Assembly (NCBI RefSeq): GCF_000247695.1
Contig: NW_004624730.1
Coordinates: forward strand, 33,932,906 to 33,996,905
Reading direction: 5' to 3'
DNA: 64,000 nt
DNA from: Heterocephalus glaber
Taxonomy: Eukaryota > Chordata > Mammalia > Rodentia > Bathyergidae
How positions within the stretch are numbered: position 1 is the first letter of the stretch; each line of letters starts with the position of its first letter. This document shows, in pieces, positions 1 through 11,964 of the stretch. Under the pieces are notes generated by a model that worked only from the letters and a program-made list of their open reading frames with translations, made no database searches and had not been told where the DNA came from. Made by a program: the position numbers and the translations under genes.

Positions 1-149
1 GCATATACCACAGCCTAGTAACTGACAAACTGTAGTCCCTATTAGTTTGGTACCTTTAACCACATGAGCAAGCTCTACTATTGTATAACAAAATCCAACA
101 TAAACCAGAAGCTTGTATGCAATGAGTTTCCTTTTAGTAGAATGATTTT
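1..149. other. unassigned AT-rich sequence
   Basis: I see no gene, repeat or regulatory signal that can be named here. Confidence 0.5.
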
Positions 150-545
150 ATCCCATGGGAGGGAAATTTAAGAGAGATAGGGACAAAACAGAGAGATAAG
201 TGAAGAGAAATATAGTAGAAGCAAAGCTGGAGGGCAAAGGATGAACACCCAGGCTTTGGGATAATGGAGAAGAGAATAGGAAAGAAAGCATGAAGGAGGA
301 AGCAAAGGAATATCGAAGTGAGCTAGAAAGACAAGTGATACTGTGTACGCACATGAAAATATCATAAAATTAAGAGAGATGGTTGAGGAAAGAGAGAAAT
401 AAGACAAATAGAACAGAACAAGAATAAATGTATGAAACCTAAACAACCAAATAAAAAACAAAAACCCAACCAGACCAAAAAAGGAAAATAAATCAAGCAA
501 ACAAGGAAAAAGAAAGATAATAAAAATACTAAAATTCCTCTAGTG
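150..545. repeat. purine-rich low-complexity tract
   Basis: The + strand is strongly biased to A and G, with runs such as AAGAGAGATAGGGACAAAAC, and becomes A-rich with interspersed C near 430-535. Its complement is long pyrimidine-rich sequence, which explains the serine, leucine and phenylalanine-rich open frames on the minus strand. It could be the A-rich part of an old LINE-1 untranslated region, but no ORF1 or ORF2 sequence adjoins it, so this is only a possibility. Confidence 0.5.
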
Positions 546-559
546 TGCACAGTTCTGTG

Positions 560-1560
560 TTAGTGTCTGAGACACAGCCTATAAATGCACTGTGCAGCCC
601 TACCAGGTCCGTAGTAAGATCAGTCCTGGACACAAGGCTGTTTCTGGCTCCTGGGGCGTGAAAGCTGGGGCTCTTCTCCTGTCAGTGGCCTTCCAGATGT
701 CTCTCACCCAAGTCTCCCCACTGTGATCCTGTCTGCACAGCTCTCTCATCCTCTGTGGCACCGTCTACTGGAGTCAGTCCAAGGCTATTCCCAGGTCTGT
801 GTGTAGTTGGCCCTCCCAGGCCCACTCTGGCTGGGGCCGGGGGGGGGGGGGGTTACCTTTGTCCCACCTCTGGCTAGGGTCATTTGCTTGTTTGTGTCCA
901 TGATCACAGTGCAGAGGGCAAGTGTCCCGTTCTTGCCACTGGCCAAAGCCTCTTGCCTGCCCCCATCTCTGGTCGCACAGCAGAGGGGATGCCTCCAGTC
1001 TTTTGTAGTAAGGGGCAGTCTTAGTGGCTGTGGGTGGTCCTGGGAGCAGAGTTTGGCTGGATCCAGTACCTACTTCTCAACATAATACCTTCAATCTGCT
1101 GACCAACTGCCGGCAGTCTACTGTGACTGGATGGCCTTTCCCTTCTTTCTCTGAAGCCAGCAAAGCGATCTGGAAGAAAGCCATGCTGTTCTGCTGTCAG
1201 AGTTCAAGCGCTTGTCTCTGTGCACAAAATGGCGGCTTGTGTGCCAGCTGCCTGTTCTTCCCAGCTGTTCCATCTCACCAACTATTGTCTCTGGGGTGGA
1301 GTTCAGGGAATAATGTCTCGCAATTTCACAGCTGCCTCCGACTGTACAAGACTCTAGATCCAGCTCCAGTCTGTGTTTCTCGGTGAGCAGCAAAATTGTT
1401 TTTGCTGATCGCCGCACGGCTGGAACACAGCCTACCCGCTGAGTCACGTGTTCTCTGATCTGCATTAGTAATCTCTTCTGTAGCAATGGATCCTATTTTC
1501 TTCTCCTCTGTTAGTTTCCTCATGGGTGGTTCACATGTGCCCTCTACACCTTTTTAATTT
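560..1560. other. GC-richer unique or LINE-related block with 14-G run
   Basis: This block is clearly richer in G and C than its surroundings and holds some CpGs. It contains an uninterrupted run of 14 G at 839-852 and the string CAAAATGGCGGC near 1226-1237, which resembles a YY1-type site found in LINE-1 promoters and some gene promoters. Open frames of 92 to 122 aa occur on both strands, but none resembles a known protein. A degenerate LINE-1 5' untranslated region is my best guess. An LTR or unique sequence is equally possible. Confidence 0.3.
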
Positions 1561-2654
1561 TTTTGGTCTCCAGGCCACTTGGGGCACTTTGACTTAGAGA
1601 AGCTGTGCCACTGGCACTCATTGCTCCACCACTTTTTCTACCTCCTCATTTTGTATGCACATTGAACACTGTACATTGTGTACTGTGTGAGATGTCGCTC
1701 TTGTAAGACTGATTTGTGGTTACCTACTTAATAGTAAAACACCAGAAACACTGTTTGAAGCCAAATGAACTATAATTATTTATCTAATTTAATTTTTGGA
1801 ATCTAGAACACATTTAAGAGTAACAATACTGCTAACCATAGAGCTAAATTCTTGGCTGTTATTGAATTAGTTTTGGGTAGGGGAAAACAACCAAAATTCG
1901 TTTACGCTAAACCTACAGTCCACAACTCTGGATAGCAAAAAAATTTGGAGTTTAATTCTGATAATTCACAGATTTTACCTGCTCAGGATGCCATGGATCA
2001 GGGAAATTTGGTTGCTGATGTTTACAGTGATGAAAAAATGGATTGATTTGTTCATTTGTGATTCTAGTAAATTTCCAAAGGTAAATTCAGTGATTCTTAA
2101 AATTCTAAGAGAGATTATAGTGTGAGCACTCGTATTCCCCCTTGGCACCTGGTAGGGCTACTGAGATAGGCAGGCAGCATGTCATAGGGCGGGAATTGGA
2201 TACTTCTGGGTCATCTGCCATGGTACCACCTTACACCGTCAAAGCCTCACTGGCACATACCTTTAAGAAGTCCAGTCAAAATGTACTGAACTTGCCAGAA
2301 GGAGCTAAATGATTTCCAGCATGAGGAATAGTGAGGGTTAGCTAGGCAGCTCAGACCCAGAGGGGAAGGCAGGAACCTGGCCTGGGCTCAAGGGTCAGGC
2401 ATATGAATGAACCAGTGATTCTGGCCCATGCTAAATGATAGTGAAATTTTGCCTAGGGGGCTACAAGCACAGGCTCAATATGATATGCGTGTGTATGCAT
2501 GACATCTACATTTTAGCAAATATTTAAGGACATTTTGCTCCCTAGCCACCCTTTTTGATATCCTGGAACATAAGGACTAGTTTATCCACCTCCTATAATA
2601 CAGTTTGTGGCACTGGCTCTATCCCAAGTGTGTATATGCCCCAGTTGGGCCCAA
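1561..2654. other. unassigned intergenic sequence
   Basis: No gene or nameable repeat was recognised. The composition is mixed, with AT-rich sequence at 1740-2100 and more balanced sequence at 2100-2450. Confidence 0.5.
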
Positions 2655-2818
2655 TATAATAATGACACAGCATCCCCGAATATTTACAGGCTGCTCTATA
2701 TTCATCTCTGATTTCTACAGCAGCCCTGAGTAGTGACAGTTACTCCATGAAAAAGTGATTTGCACAAAGCCTTGTAGGTAATAAGTGTCAGTATTATTTG
2801 AACTTCAGTGCCTGTTAT
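2655..2818 (-). repeat. MIR SINE, reverse orientation
   Basis: The reading resembles the reverse complement of MIR. An AATAATGACAC start is followed by a statement of the core in degraded form (CAGCCCTGAGTAGTGACAG) and then AGTGATTTGCACAAAGCC, matching the 'aacttgcccaaggtcac' segment. It is an ancient, strongly diverged copy, so the ends are approximate. Confidence 0.5.
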
Positions 2819-3202
2819 CATGGCCTAGCTCCATGACTTGTCTACCTCAGTCCAGGAAAATGTTATGGCCCATTTTGGTTATAGTAACACCTGGGTCTGT
2901 TGTCTACTGATCATTTATTCAGGCTGTCAGCAGGGCACATGACACAGTTTCCCAGTAACATTGTGGGTTGCTCCGGTGTGCTGTACTCTCTGGTGCTTGC
3001 ACACTTACAGTTTGCACAGCCCAGTGGAGTGGTAGGGGACTCACTAGCCACTCAGGGATAACAGGCACCACTTCTGGTTTCATTGCTTTTATCCAAAGAT
3101 TATCAAAGAAAAGGGATATTCCTTCATTTATGCAATACACTAATTTGGAAAATCTAGCACATTTTTACAATTAAACATAATCTATGGCAAACCTAATCGT
3201 TT

Positions 3203-3305
3203 GAAATATACTTTGAGGGCTGGGGTTTTCACCGCCTGCCTTACAAGCGCAGGGTTCTGAGTTTGATCCCCATACCAAAAAGAAAGAAAAGAAATATACT
3301 TTGAG
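3203..3305 (+). repeat. ID-family SINE with perfect target-site duplication, A-box region deleted
   Basis: A tRNA-derived ID SINE occupies about 3218-3290, starting GGCTGGGG and ending GAGTTTGATCCCCATACC plus an A-rich tail. It is flanked by identical 15-bp copies of GAAATATACTTTGAG at 3203-3217 and 3291-3305, the signature of LINE-1-mediated insertion. The segment that normally reads GATTTAGCTCAGTGG, which holds the RNA polymerase III A box, is missing: GGCTGGGG runs into TTTTCACCGCCTGCC. The B-box part is present but mutated. The copy is therefore probably not a transcription-competent unit. Confidence 0.88.
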
Positions 3306-5192
3306 ACTTGACATGGTACAAGAAATATAAAAACTTACTTTTAATATTGTCATTTATTAACACAGATATACAGTTATAGAAATGCTTAGAGTCTCCTAGA
3401 GTACCATACATACATTCAAGGTCAAAAGCAAGTCTTCAGCTGTCAAATGAGAGGCCCATGCAAAATAAAAATCAAATCCATGTGATGGGTCAAGTTCTTT
3501 TGAGGCAGTGAAGTCATCAGACTGGCTTCTGAGTTTGGTTCAGGACCCAGAAGCAATGGCGGTAAACTCATCTCTTAGCACCTTAACCACTGTCAGTGGC
3601 TTTGTATTTCTCTGAATTTATACAGCTTGGCCTGTAAGTCTCAGTCCATAGCTTTTCATATTTGTTCACATACTATCACGCCTGCCTTCCTCTTTTTGGT
3701 GGTGTTCTCATAGCCTCAGTGGTCTCCAAGCTTTGTCAGGGTAAGACAAAGCTTATGGCTTATCTTTCCAGTGATGCACTCATAGACTATGTCCAATAAT
3801 ATTTTCTCCTTATTCTGGTGCAAATACATGTAATCCCGTAGTTCTTAAATAATTTTCCCATAACCATAGAATGATACAGCTTTCACTGTGACTCAATACA
3901 TACATCTGTTATACCATAAATCAAAGTCTCATGAAACAATAATTATACTTAAATATGGGATAGTCTCTGGGCTCTAATATTTTCTATTCTTTCCATGCCA
4001 TGCCATTTAATCTTCCCTAAAAATACTGGACATGCCTTTTAAGATAGATTTTATGAACAACAAATGGGTCACAACTATCAACTAAAAAGACGCTACCTAT
4101 TTATATCTGACAAGGTTTACTCCATGCCTGCACCACAGCCCCCACCAACCTGTTCCCTATCTCCACACCATTTTCGTGCCCTCAGTTGAGCTTGTGCCAC
4201 CCTGGGCTTCCCTATGGACACCACAAACAATACCTGGTCACAGTTGCCTCAGTCATATCCTGTCAAAAACAAACACACAACTGCAAATTAAGTGTGAACA
4301 TGGGGAAAGCATGGTGCCCAACATGCACTCCATCTCAGGGTGGAAGGAACCTGACAGAAACTAAAATGTTCAAGTAGAAGTTTATCACCATAAGCTTCAT
4401 CAGTTGTCCTCTTAATTCAAGGGAAGCAGAAAAGAAGTGAAGCTCTTCACATGGGGTCTCATAACCCCCACCCCCACCCCAGTCCCCTGTTCCCAAGTTC
4501 CCCATCTTTAATAGATAGTGCCATGTTTGTAGTATTTATGCATCCCTTGGTGTTGCTCTAGAATACATCAAAATGCCACCTTCACTCTTCCCCATCACCT
4601 CTGTGACACCTGCTCATTTACCAGTTCCAAATTAGCCTGGTCTGTACAGTATTTTTTTTTAATGCCCAGGGTCTCATACCCAGAGATTCACACTTACCTG
4701 CTTCAACATAGGCCCTGAGCATTGGAATTTTTGAAAGCTCTCTCTGGGTGTTTTTAGTGAACATCAGGGCTGAGGAACACTGGGATTGATTGACATGACT
4801 GAGGAGCTTCCTAAGGAAATCAGAAGTAGAGGTAGGTGATTAGCCTATTTTAAGATGCTCCACCACTCAAGGAATACAGGGAAAATTCCTCTCAGTCGTG
4901 TGAGTAAAAGCTGTGGGATCAGACATATAAATACATACTTCTCAAAGAGATAAATTGTTAGTCAGTGAAGTTTACATATGCGATAAGGAAGAAGGCTTTT
5001 TTTATATGTCATATAATCTTCACAGAACCCTTCATCTTCATAAAGAATTATGTCAGCCGTCTTACTTCCACCCCCTTATTCAATTTCTGCCTCCAAGGAT
5101 GTGAATATAGATCTTCCTGAATCAAACAGACTTTAATCATAGACCTTTTCAGCTATTGGAGCTTTGAGGTATTTTTTTCTCCACACCTTTGG
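3306..5192. other. unassigned intergenic sequence
   Basis: No gene was found. There is a short C-rich patch of CCCCCACCCC type near 4467-4483. Two overlapping small open frames at 4176-4377 lack any recognisable protein features. The remainder appears to be unique sequence. Confidence 0.5.
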
Positions 5193-5332
5193 CCAGTGTT
5201 TCTTGAATTTTAACGTGCATTGAATCACTCCACAATTATTCTTAAAGTGCAGTTATTGATTCAGTAGATCTGTGAGTTTGTGCCCCTCACAAGACCCCGG
5301 GTGATGCAGATGCTGCTGGACTCTGTAGTACA
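5193..5332 (+). mobile_element. MER5A-type hAT-Charlie MITE fragment
   Basis: The start CCAGTGTTTCTTGAATTTTA matches the degraded MER5A terminal region, followed by ACGTGCATTGAATCAC. The later parts TTGATTCAGTAGATCTGTG and GGTGATGCAGATGCTGCTGG match the MER5A 3' half. This is a non-autonomous DNA transposon family common to placental mammals. It has no coding capacity. Confidence 0.8.
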
Positions 5333-6228
5333 GGCCCAACAGCAGCTCAGCTTCTTACCAGGGATCTCCTCCATGAGTGCTAGGATCAGATGGGAAGCCC
5401 TGTAAGTATGTGTGATGATCACACAGAGTGTACTCAGACACCTGGGGTCTAAGGTGAAGGATGGTTCTCCGGTCACAGAGAAGTTTTGCTCGGCAAAATG
5501 GCCTCCAAAGTCAAGGTCTTTAGAGCCTTCTCAGCTTGTGGGAGAGTATGGGGCTTGTCAGAAAGGCCCTACATAGTTCTCAGTCTAGCTGAGATCTTCT
5601 TTCTTTGCCTTCCCTTTGGTAATTGACTTTGAACTTGACTTTGACAATATCAAAAACATTACGGTTTAGGAACCAATATCTTTAGGACTGGAGAGTTTAA
5701 TATGGCTGAGGAAAAACTGCAGATGACTATACAAAAAGTCTATTTACTTATAGTAACACCATGACAGTTAATTTATATAAATATATAAATCAAGAAATAC
5801 CAGGAAGCCAATGAAAACAAAGAAATTCTCAGTGGAAAAATGTATCCTGCCACTTTTCACTAGAATATAAAGATCTGATTGGATACATTCAACTTCTTTT
5901 GGATTGTTTTTTAATAGCTAAGGTCTTGGCTAGGTTACTGCAATATTATTTTCCTTCTCAGTAATTTGGTAAAACTAGTATCTTGAGTCTATATCCTCTT
6001 CTCTGATAATCAACCAGTCTTCTTCTTAGAATGCCTGAAAAAACTCTTGGGAACATAGTCTCCCCTTTCTTTCCATTTTTTCAACAGGTCTTTCTTGGTC
6101 AGAAAAACACTCAACCCTAATTTCTTTTTATTAGGCAGCTCTATACCACTATCATTGGAATATAGAGCTTAGCTCTTTCTGGTTAATTTCCAGAAGGCTT
6201 TCACTATTTGGAGTGTAAAGGGGGCAAT
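5333..6228. other. unassigned intergenic sequence
   Basis: No gene or clear repeat was recognised. The sequence is AT-rich and looks unique. Confidence 0.5.
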
Positions 6229-6630
6229 TGTGTTAGATACTTTTCTCCCGTTGCTGAGACAAAATACCTGACAACCAAAGTTGGAGGGGAAGGGGTTTAT
6301 TTGTCTTATAGCTCATAGAAGTTTCAGTCCATAATCAGCTGGCTCAGAAGCTGGGATGGCAAACAGGCACCACAGAGGAGAAACAGCATGGCAAGCACAA
6401 GGTAGCAAAGGCAACAAGAGAGTTTAACAGCCTCTTTCTTGCCCCTTTTATTTTATTCAGACTACCAGGATTAGGGTGGTGCCAAACTAATCACTCACAT
6501 GTAGTGGTTTAGTAATCACACACCCTTAACCCCAGCAACACACATTCCAGATTCAGCTACCTCTGAAAAAGAAAGTCCCACCTCAACTGATGAAGCTTTG
6601 GGGGGACATCTAAACACAAACCATAATATT
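6229..6630 (-). mobile_element. MaLR-type LTR, reverse orientation
   Basis: The block starts TGTGTTAGATACTTTTCTC, followed by GAGACAAAATACCTGACAAC and GAAGGGGTTTATTTG. This is the reverse complement of the 3' end of MST/ORR1-like MaLR LTRs. It ends in a region reading GGGGGGACATCTAAACACAA and CCATAATATT, the counterpart of the LTR 5' end. It is a solo LTR, and no internal retroviral-like sequence is seen on either side. Confidence 0.8.
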
Positions 6631-6984
6631 AATCATATCCCTAAATAAAACCAAACTTGGTCCCCCTCAAGGTCCTTTGTAAGGAAAAAGGGGGAACTTG
6701 TCTTATGGCAAAGAACTGCTCAGTCAGTCAGCTCTGATCCCCTTCCTCTCTGCTCTCTCTTTCCCTTCCAAGCGCCACCGTCCTCTTCTGGGAGCTGTGC
6801 ATCCCTCTCAGCCTTTTTGCTACACATGTAACTACTGAACTACTGCTATCTCCTCAGCAGCACAGCTCAGAGAAGAGGGGATTTTTTTTTTAAAGTCTTT
6901 ACCAAAGACCAGAGTCATGACTCTTAAACTCCTATGTCTAAGAATTCACGGGGAGATAGAAATCCCTTTAATATCAGATAACAA
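6631..6984. other. unassigned sequence
   Basis: No gene was recognised. A T run lies near 6883-6891. Confidence 0.45.
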
Positions 6985-7072
6985 AGTAATCCCAAAGATT
7001 CTGCTTCAGTGGGTCTGAGATGATTCTAAGTGTAAGAGGACCCAGGGACTGCACTTTGAAAAATATAAGGTA
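6985..7072 (+). mobile_element. MER5-type hAT fragment
   Basis: AAAGATTCTGCTTCAGTGGG followed by TCTGAGATGATTCTAAG and GGGACTGCACTTTGAAAA matches the 3' half of MER5A-like elements. The 5' half is too degraded to place but may extend back to about 6910. Confidence 0.6.
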
Positions 7073-8675
7073 AAAAATAAACAACATGAAGGAAAAAATA
7101 CAGGAGGGATAGCATTCAACTAAATAAGATCAGTTTATAGGTTTATGTGTTGTGCTAACATCTCATCATGTCCTATTTACAGGAAAATGGAAACTCTCCT
7201 TCTTGGGGATCCCTCTAGAACAAGCATGGCACCCCAAAAGGAAAGGCCTTTCACCCCAGAGCTCACATTATAAACAGACAAAATAAATTCATGTTGATGG
7301 GAGTTCTCCCCCATAATAAACCATAAGCTGCTTAAATTCTTTCCTGGAATGAGAAGTATAACTAGATAAATAGCATAATTTGTTTTATTCATTTGTACTT
7401 TAATTACATGCTGTGTTCAGCAGGCAGTGGATCAGATTCAGAAGGTTTTGCAATTCTTTTCCTAATGACAAAGATAAAACACTGATCTCTACACTGATAG
7501 CGTGGTGAAAGAAATGAATTGCTATCCCAAGAATAAAATGCAGCTTTAAAGTTACATTTTAATTTAGTTACTTTTTATTATGGTCCTAAGTTTTATATGT
7601 TTATCATATAATTAAAATAAAGAAATAATCTTAATACAAGGGAAAATGCAAATTTGCTAAACCTCACATAGCCTGGAATTTTAGATTATGAAATTTGAAT
7701 ATAAGGCAAGTTAATACACTTGTAGCTTGGTATCCATCTCCATGGTTCACATTTCACAATGGCCTAAAAAATAAGTACATTTTAGTTTGAGAACGTTCTG
7801 CTTGAGAACTTTGAAGGCAATAGGAATGTAAAAAGTTGTTTGTATCGTTACATTTGGCCGGCACAAATTCTATGGGAAGCAGAAATAGAAAGTTGGCCCT
7901 GGTGTTGGAGCAGGGCATTAGCCCTTTAGTTGCAGAATAGCAAGGACTGGCAGGAAACAGGGTAGAAGATGAACTTCGGTTGGGACATGTAGGGAAAATT
8001 TGAGGCAGTAATCTTCACCAAATAAATTGGAAGTACCATGTTTGAATATTTTTCCAATAAGCCTAATTTGAATTAGAAACTGAGAAAAGAATAAGATCAA
8101 TTCCAGCTTGTATATGAAAGAATATAAAGAAGAACAACAAGAGAAAGAAAAGAGAAGGGAAAATAAATTTATGAGCTGTCTTATGCTATGCTACTGAGCA
8201 GCTTCTTACTAAAAGTTGACTGAATTGAAATTAATCTAATTTTTGGAGCCATCTCGTTCTGAAGGGACAAATGGAAAAGAAGCTTAAATTAAGTGAACAC
8301 TAAACCTTTACTTGAAATAGTAATGGATTCATGCCTGTCATGGTCTGATGTATAAACTTATCATTTCCATAAAGTTAATTATATTGTCTGGAGTAAAAAG
8401 CTCTTACGCTAGAGACCTAAAGGGAAATAAACCAGATCAACCACACTTTATGGTCTACATTTCATCATTTTTGAACTGACAGGAGAAAAGCTCAGAGGAA
8501 ATAATGAGTTTCTATGTGCACAGTGCTAAGGTGTAGGTGGTCTATGACAAGTATGGCCACATTACGGTCCATGAAGAAATGAATGATCAGCAACACCCTG
8601 TTTCTAGACAAATAAGGAAAAGCTATGATTCACCAAGGAGATTGATGCCTGGTAGAAAAGGGCATAGAATCTGTT
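7073..8675. other. unassigned AT-rich sequence
   Basis: No gene or nameable repeat was recognised. Several small open frames are present (7177-7392 minus, 7918-8100 minus, 8537-8728 plus) without protein-like features. Some of this sequence has the look of constrained non-coding DNA, but that cannot be judged without an alignment. Confidence 0.45.
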
Positions 8676-8885
8676 GCTGGCTAAGATTTCAATTCAAATT
8701 TAAATACCATCTCTTAAATGCCCTATGACGAGAAGAAACCTCAGTAAGCTTCAATTGTCTTTTCTAAAAACAGGTATAAAAGCGTTGGCATTGGTGTGAG
8801 GATTAAATTAAATAGTACATGTAAATTATTTTATTCATAATAGGGGATCAACCAAAGCTAGCTATAATAATTATCAAAAACTTAA
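8676..8885 (+). repeat. MIR SINE
   Basis: A degenerate MIR reads CTGTTGCTGGCTAAGATTTC, then AAACCTCAGTAAGCTTCAAT, AACAGGTATAAAAG and GTGAGGATTAAATTAAATAG. These parallel the 'cctcagtttcctcatctgtaaaatgg' and 'gtgaggattaaatgag' portions of the MIR consensus. Confidence 0.7.
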
Positions 8886-10229
8886 GTAGTCAAATATGAA
8901 GGAACCTAGGAAAAAATACTGAGTTAATTAATGTCGTAGAAACATTTTTTCAGTTACAGCCCTTATATTAATTCAGCAAATTAGTTTTTAGCAGAAATTT
9001 TTCCAACATCTTGCTCATCCAGTTTCAGTCTTATCAGCACGCTATTGTCTTAAAAACTTATGAGTAGAGCAATTAGGGTGACAGAATAAACCCAGGTTTC
9101 TTACTAAGGTATGGGGGGGGTTGATGAATGATATATTTTCTTTTCAGAGTACATTTGCTTACAAGAGTATACAGAAAAAAATACCTAAAGGAAAAACTCA
9201 AAAAGATGAAACATATATTTATTTATGTTTCACTCGAGTTTAAAAGAGCAGAAATCTTAAACTGTTTAAGAAACAATAAGAAATTAGAAGTTTAGCTGCA
9301 AGTACCAAGAGAAAAGTATGATCAGTATTTATGATATGAGAAAGAAAACTGTAAGGACGAGAAAAATGGGTGGCCCTGTACTGAAATAATCCCTGCAGAG
9401 ATGAGATGACTGGTCAAGTTTAAGGCAACTGAAAATGCAGATCCCACCCCCAGGAATCAGCCCTGACAGGGGAGTTGTAGACTGTTGCCACTGTTTTGAG
9501 AAGCTGCCTTTCTGGGCTTGAGCGCTCTGCAAACCCTGAAAACTGAGGACACTTCTGCCTTTGTCTCAACAATTCACCATTGATGTGAACCTGGGTCTTT
9601 GCTCAGCTTCATATCAAAAGAAACTCACCTACCAGTTAGCACATACTAAACAGAAAGGCAACTCTTACAGCATTTTGTTGTCTCTGTGAAAAGAGAAACT
9701 CAAAACAGCATTTAAAGAATCTGGAAATTTCTACCCTTCAAGTGTTTCATAGACTCCTGTGACAGGTGATTGGGAGAGCTCGTCCATCATTTCTGAGCCG
9801 TATTTTTCTTTCACACATTATTTTCTACTGCTTCCAAATTGTGATCTTCACATTTTCTCAAAATTTACTGTAAGCTAACTTTGTGCTTCAGGTGAGATTT
9901 CCATGGGAAATTCTTTAAATGTGTGCAGCATGAATCTGGCAGAATCAAGCCAATGAAATCAGAAACAGAGGGACTGGTTACAGAATTATTGCACACTCTT
10001 CTTTAAAATTCAGTAAATACATAAAAATCATCGAACAAAGATCAGACAGGAAATTCAGGAAGGACAGAACACACAGAGTCCCTTTTTCCTAAGTATCGGC
10101 AGACACAAATAGGCACATTAATATAATAATTTAGGTTGTAATAAGAGGAATGAAGGAAAAAACAAAATGAGAGGTTGCGATGGAAATTCACAAAAAGAGA
10201 TCCCTTCAAGGTAGAGTGGTCTTTTTGAG
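8886..10229. other. unassigned intergenic sequence
   Basis: No gene or clear repeat was recognised. A G run occurs near 9114-9120. Confidence 0.45.
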
Positions 10230-10700
10230 GCAGCGGCATTTAAGCTTGAACCTAAAACTGAGGGGTTGCAGAAGGGGATCCAGACAGTGGGACACGCATA
10301 TGGAAAGGCCATGCGCTGAGAAAGAACTCCTCTTAGGAAAAGGGCTTGGGTTCAGGACAGACAGGAACCGTTACTGCAGTGTAGGCCAGGCTGCAATAGA
10401 GGCAGGGGATTCAGCAGTGGTTAAAGTCAAGATAATGTTGGAGATGCAGCTGACTTTTCTCGCTGGTGAGTTGGGCATAAGAAATTAAGAAACAGAATTC
10501 ATCAGGTTTCTAGCCTGAGTAGTTGGAAATGTGGTGGTTCAGAAGAACAGGCTTGAGGGGCGGAGGGAATAAGAGTTCCAAAAAGTGGAAAATTGGAAAA
10601 TCTGAATGACATCCGAGTGGAGATGTGCAACAGAGAAGTATGTACGTGGGCAGGAAGCTCAGAGTGCCCTGGTCTGAAAAAGTAACTGTGATAGTCATCA
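10230..10700 (-). repeat. L2 LINE 3' region, reverse orientation
   Basis: The + strand shows ATGGAAAGGCCATGCGCTGA, GAAAAGGGCTTGGGTTCAGG and GTAGGCCAGGCTGCAATAGA. These parallel reverse-complement L2 sequence of the 'gcaaaggccctgaggcagg ... aggccagtgtggctgga' type. Further on, CTGAATGACATCCGAGTGGA plus GATGTGCAACAGAG parallels 'gacatccaagtggagatgtc'. This is an ancient, inactive LINE fragment with no intact frame. Confidence 0.65.
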
Positions 10701-10838
10701 AACTAAATTCAGTACTGTTACAGAATCATCATGAATGGATATGATCCCCAGGAAGCATGTGTCTAAGGGTTGGGGTCCACCTTTGAGTGAAGGGAAAGGA
10801 GCTTCCCTCATGGTACCCATTTGTAATAAATCTATCTA
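10701..10838. other. unassigned sequence
   Basis: Nothing recognisable lies between the L2 fragment and the following SINE. Confidence 0.4.
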
Positions 10839-11032
10839 TAGCTCTGTGGGGTGACACATGCCTATAATCTCAGCACTCTGGGAGGTTGAGGCAGGAGGAT
10901 CTCAAGTTTGAGCCCAGCCCAGGGAATTTAGTGAAACCCTGTTTCAGAATTTTAAACAATTAAGGACTGGAGATATACCCTACTGAGAAGGCCCTGAGTT
11001 CAATCCCCAGTACCATACACACACACAAAAAA
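10839..11032 (+). repeat. B1-dID composite SINE
   Basis: A 7SL-derived B1 part reads GTGACACATGCCTATAATCT, CAGCACTCTGGGAGGTTGAG, GCAGGAGGATCTCAAGTTTG and GTGAAACCCTGTTTCAG. After an A-rich linker an ID part follows, reading AAGGACTGGAGATATACCC and GGCCCTGAGTTCAATCCCCA then GTACC. An A-rich tail with CA repeats follows. B1-then-ID order on one strand is the arrangement known for B1-dID SINEs of squirrels and several other non-murid rodents. It is a key clue to the host group. Confidence 0.88.
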
Positions 11033-11180
11033 AGGAGGAGAGAGACGGGGTACTGGGCGGGGGGGGGGGTGAAGAAAGGAAAGGGAAGGGAGAAAAAGAA
11101 GGGGAAGGAAGCGGAGGGAAGAGGAGAAAGAGAGGAGAGAAATGGAGAAAAGGGGAGGGGAAGGGAGGAAGGAAATTAGT
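11033..11180. repeat. GA-rich low-complexity tract with 11-G run
   Basis: The SINE tail grows into a purine-only stretch with an 11-G run at 11059-11069, followed by repeated GGAAGGGA/GGAGAAAG motifs. This is typical microsatellite growth from a retroposon A-tail. Confidence 0.85.
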
Positions 11181-11964
11181 TTTTAGAGGGAGTTGTTCTA
11201 TTCCTCCTCCAAAATTTCTCTCTGGATTCAGCCAGCCCTCTGATTCTTATGCTACTCCAGAATGCCTTTCCTTAGATGATGTTATCTTTAGTCTGTACTG
11301 AAAAGTATTGCAGAAACCCCCTGAGGAATTCATCCTGATATGCAGGTGTACAGAGCTGCTATTTCTCCCATTTTACAGAGACAATTAATCATGCAGCTCC
11401 TGAGCTCTCAACTAGGTTGAATAACAGAAATGGTCATCAGTTTAGAGGTGCCATCAAATTTATCCTTCTGAGATTGTTTGGAGGGAAATGGAAGAAAAGC
11501 AAAAGGAGAGAAATCTGGAAGCAGAGCACTTATACCATGTTCCAGCCAACATGAACCAACTGCAACAGAAACCACCCTTCCTGTCTTGGCCTGATGCCAT
11601 GTTGAAAAATCAGCTCATAACTACTTCCCTTAAAATAAAAACTCTACAAGAGGTCATAACAAAGTCCCCCGTACACTTCTCAAATATCTTTAATGAAAGG
11701 GAACAAAGTAGCATTGAGGCAGTTTCCAGTCACCTTACACCCTCTCATTCTGCTTTCAATTTTCTCCTTCTTTATTTTTCATTTCTTAAAGAGCTCTTTT
11801 CTCTCCTATATAATTTTATTCTCTGGATGTTGTTTCCTTTATATGTAAGCACTATTGACATTGGCTAAAATCATTTCTGAATTTTCTTTTAAAATAAGAC
11901 AGAAACCATTTGGACCTTTGTTCTTTTTCTCCAACTGTTTTCAAAATTCAGAGTTAAATAAATG
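11181..11964. other. unassigned sequence, possible MIR scrap
   Basis: No gene was found. CTCCCATTTTACAGAGACAA at about 11366-11385 resembles the reverse-complement core of MIR, but too little remains to set ends. A 126-aa open frame at 11488-11868 has no family resemblance, and its C-terminal half is only T-rich translation. Confidence 0.45.

Noticed and set aside
168..550. hydrophobic minus-strand frames suggesting membrane proteins
   Set aside because: They come from pyrimidine-rich complement of a purine-rich tract, which always reads as F, L, S and I.
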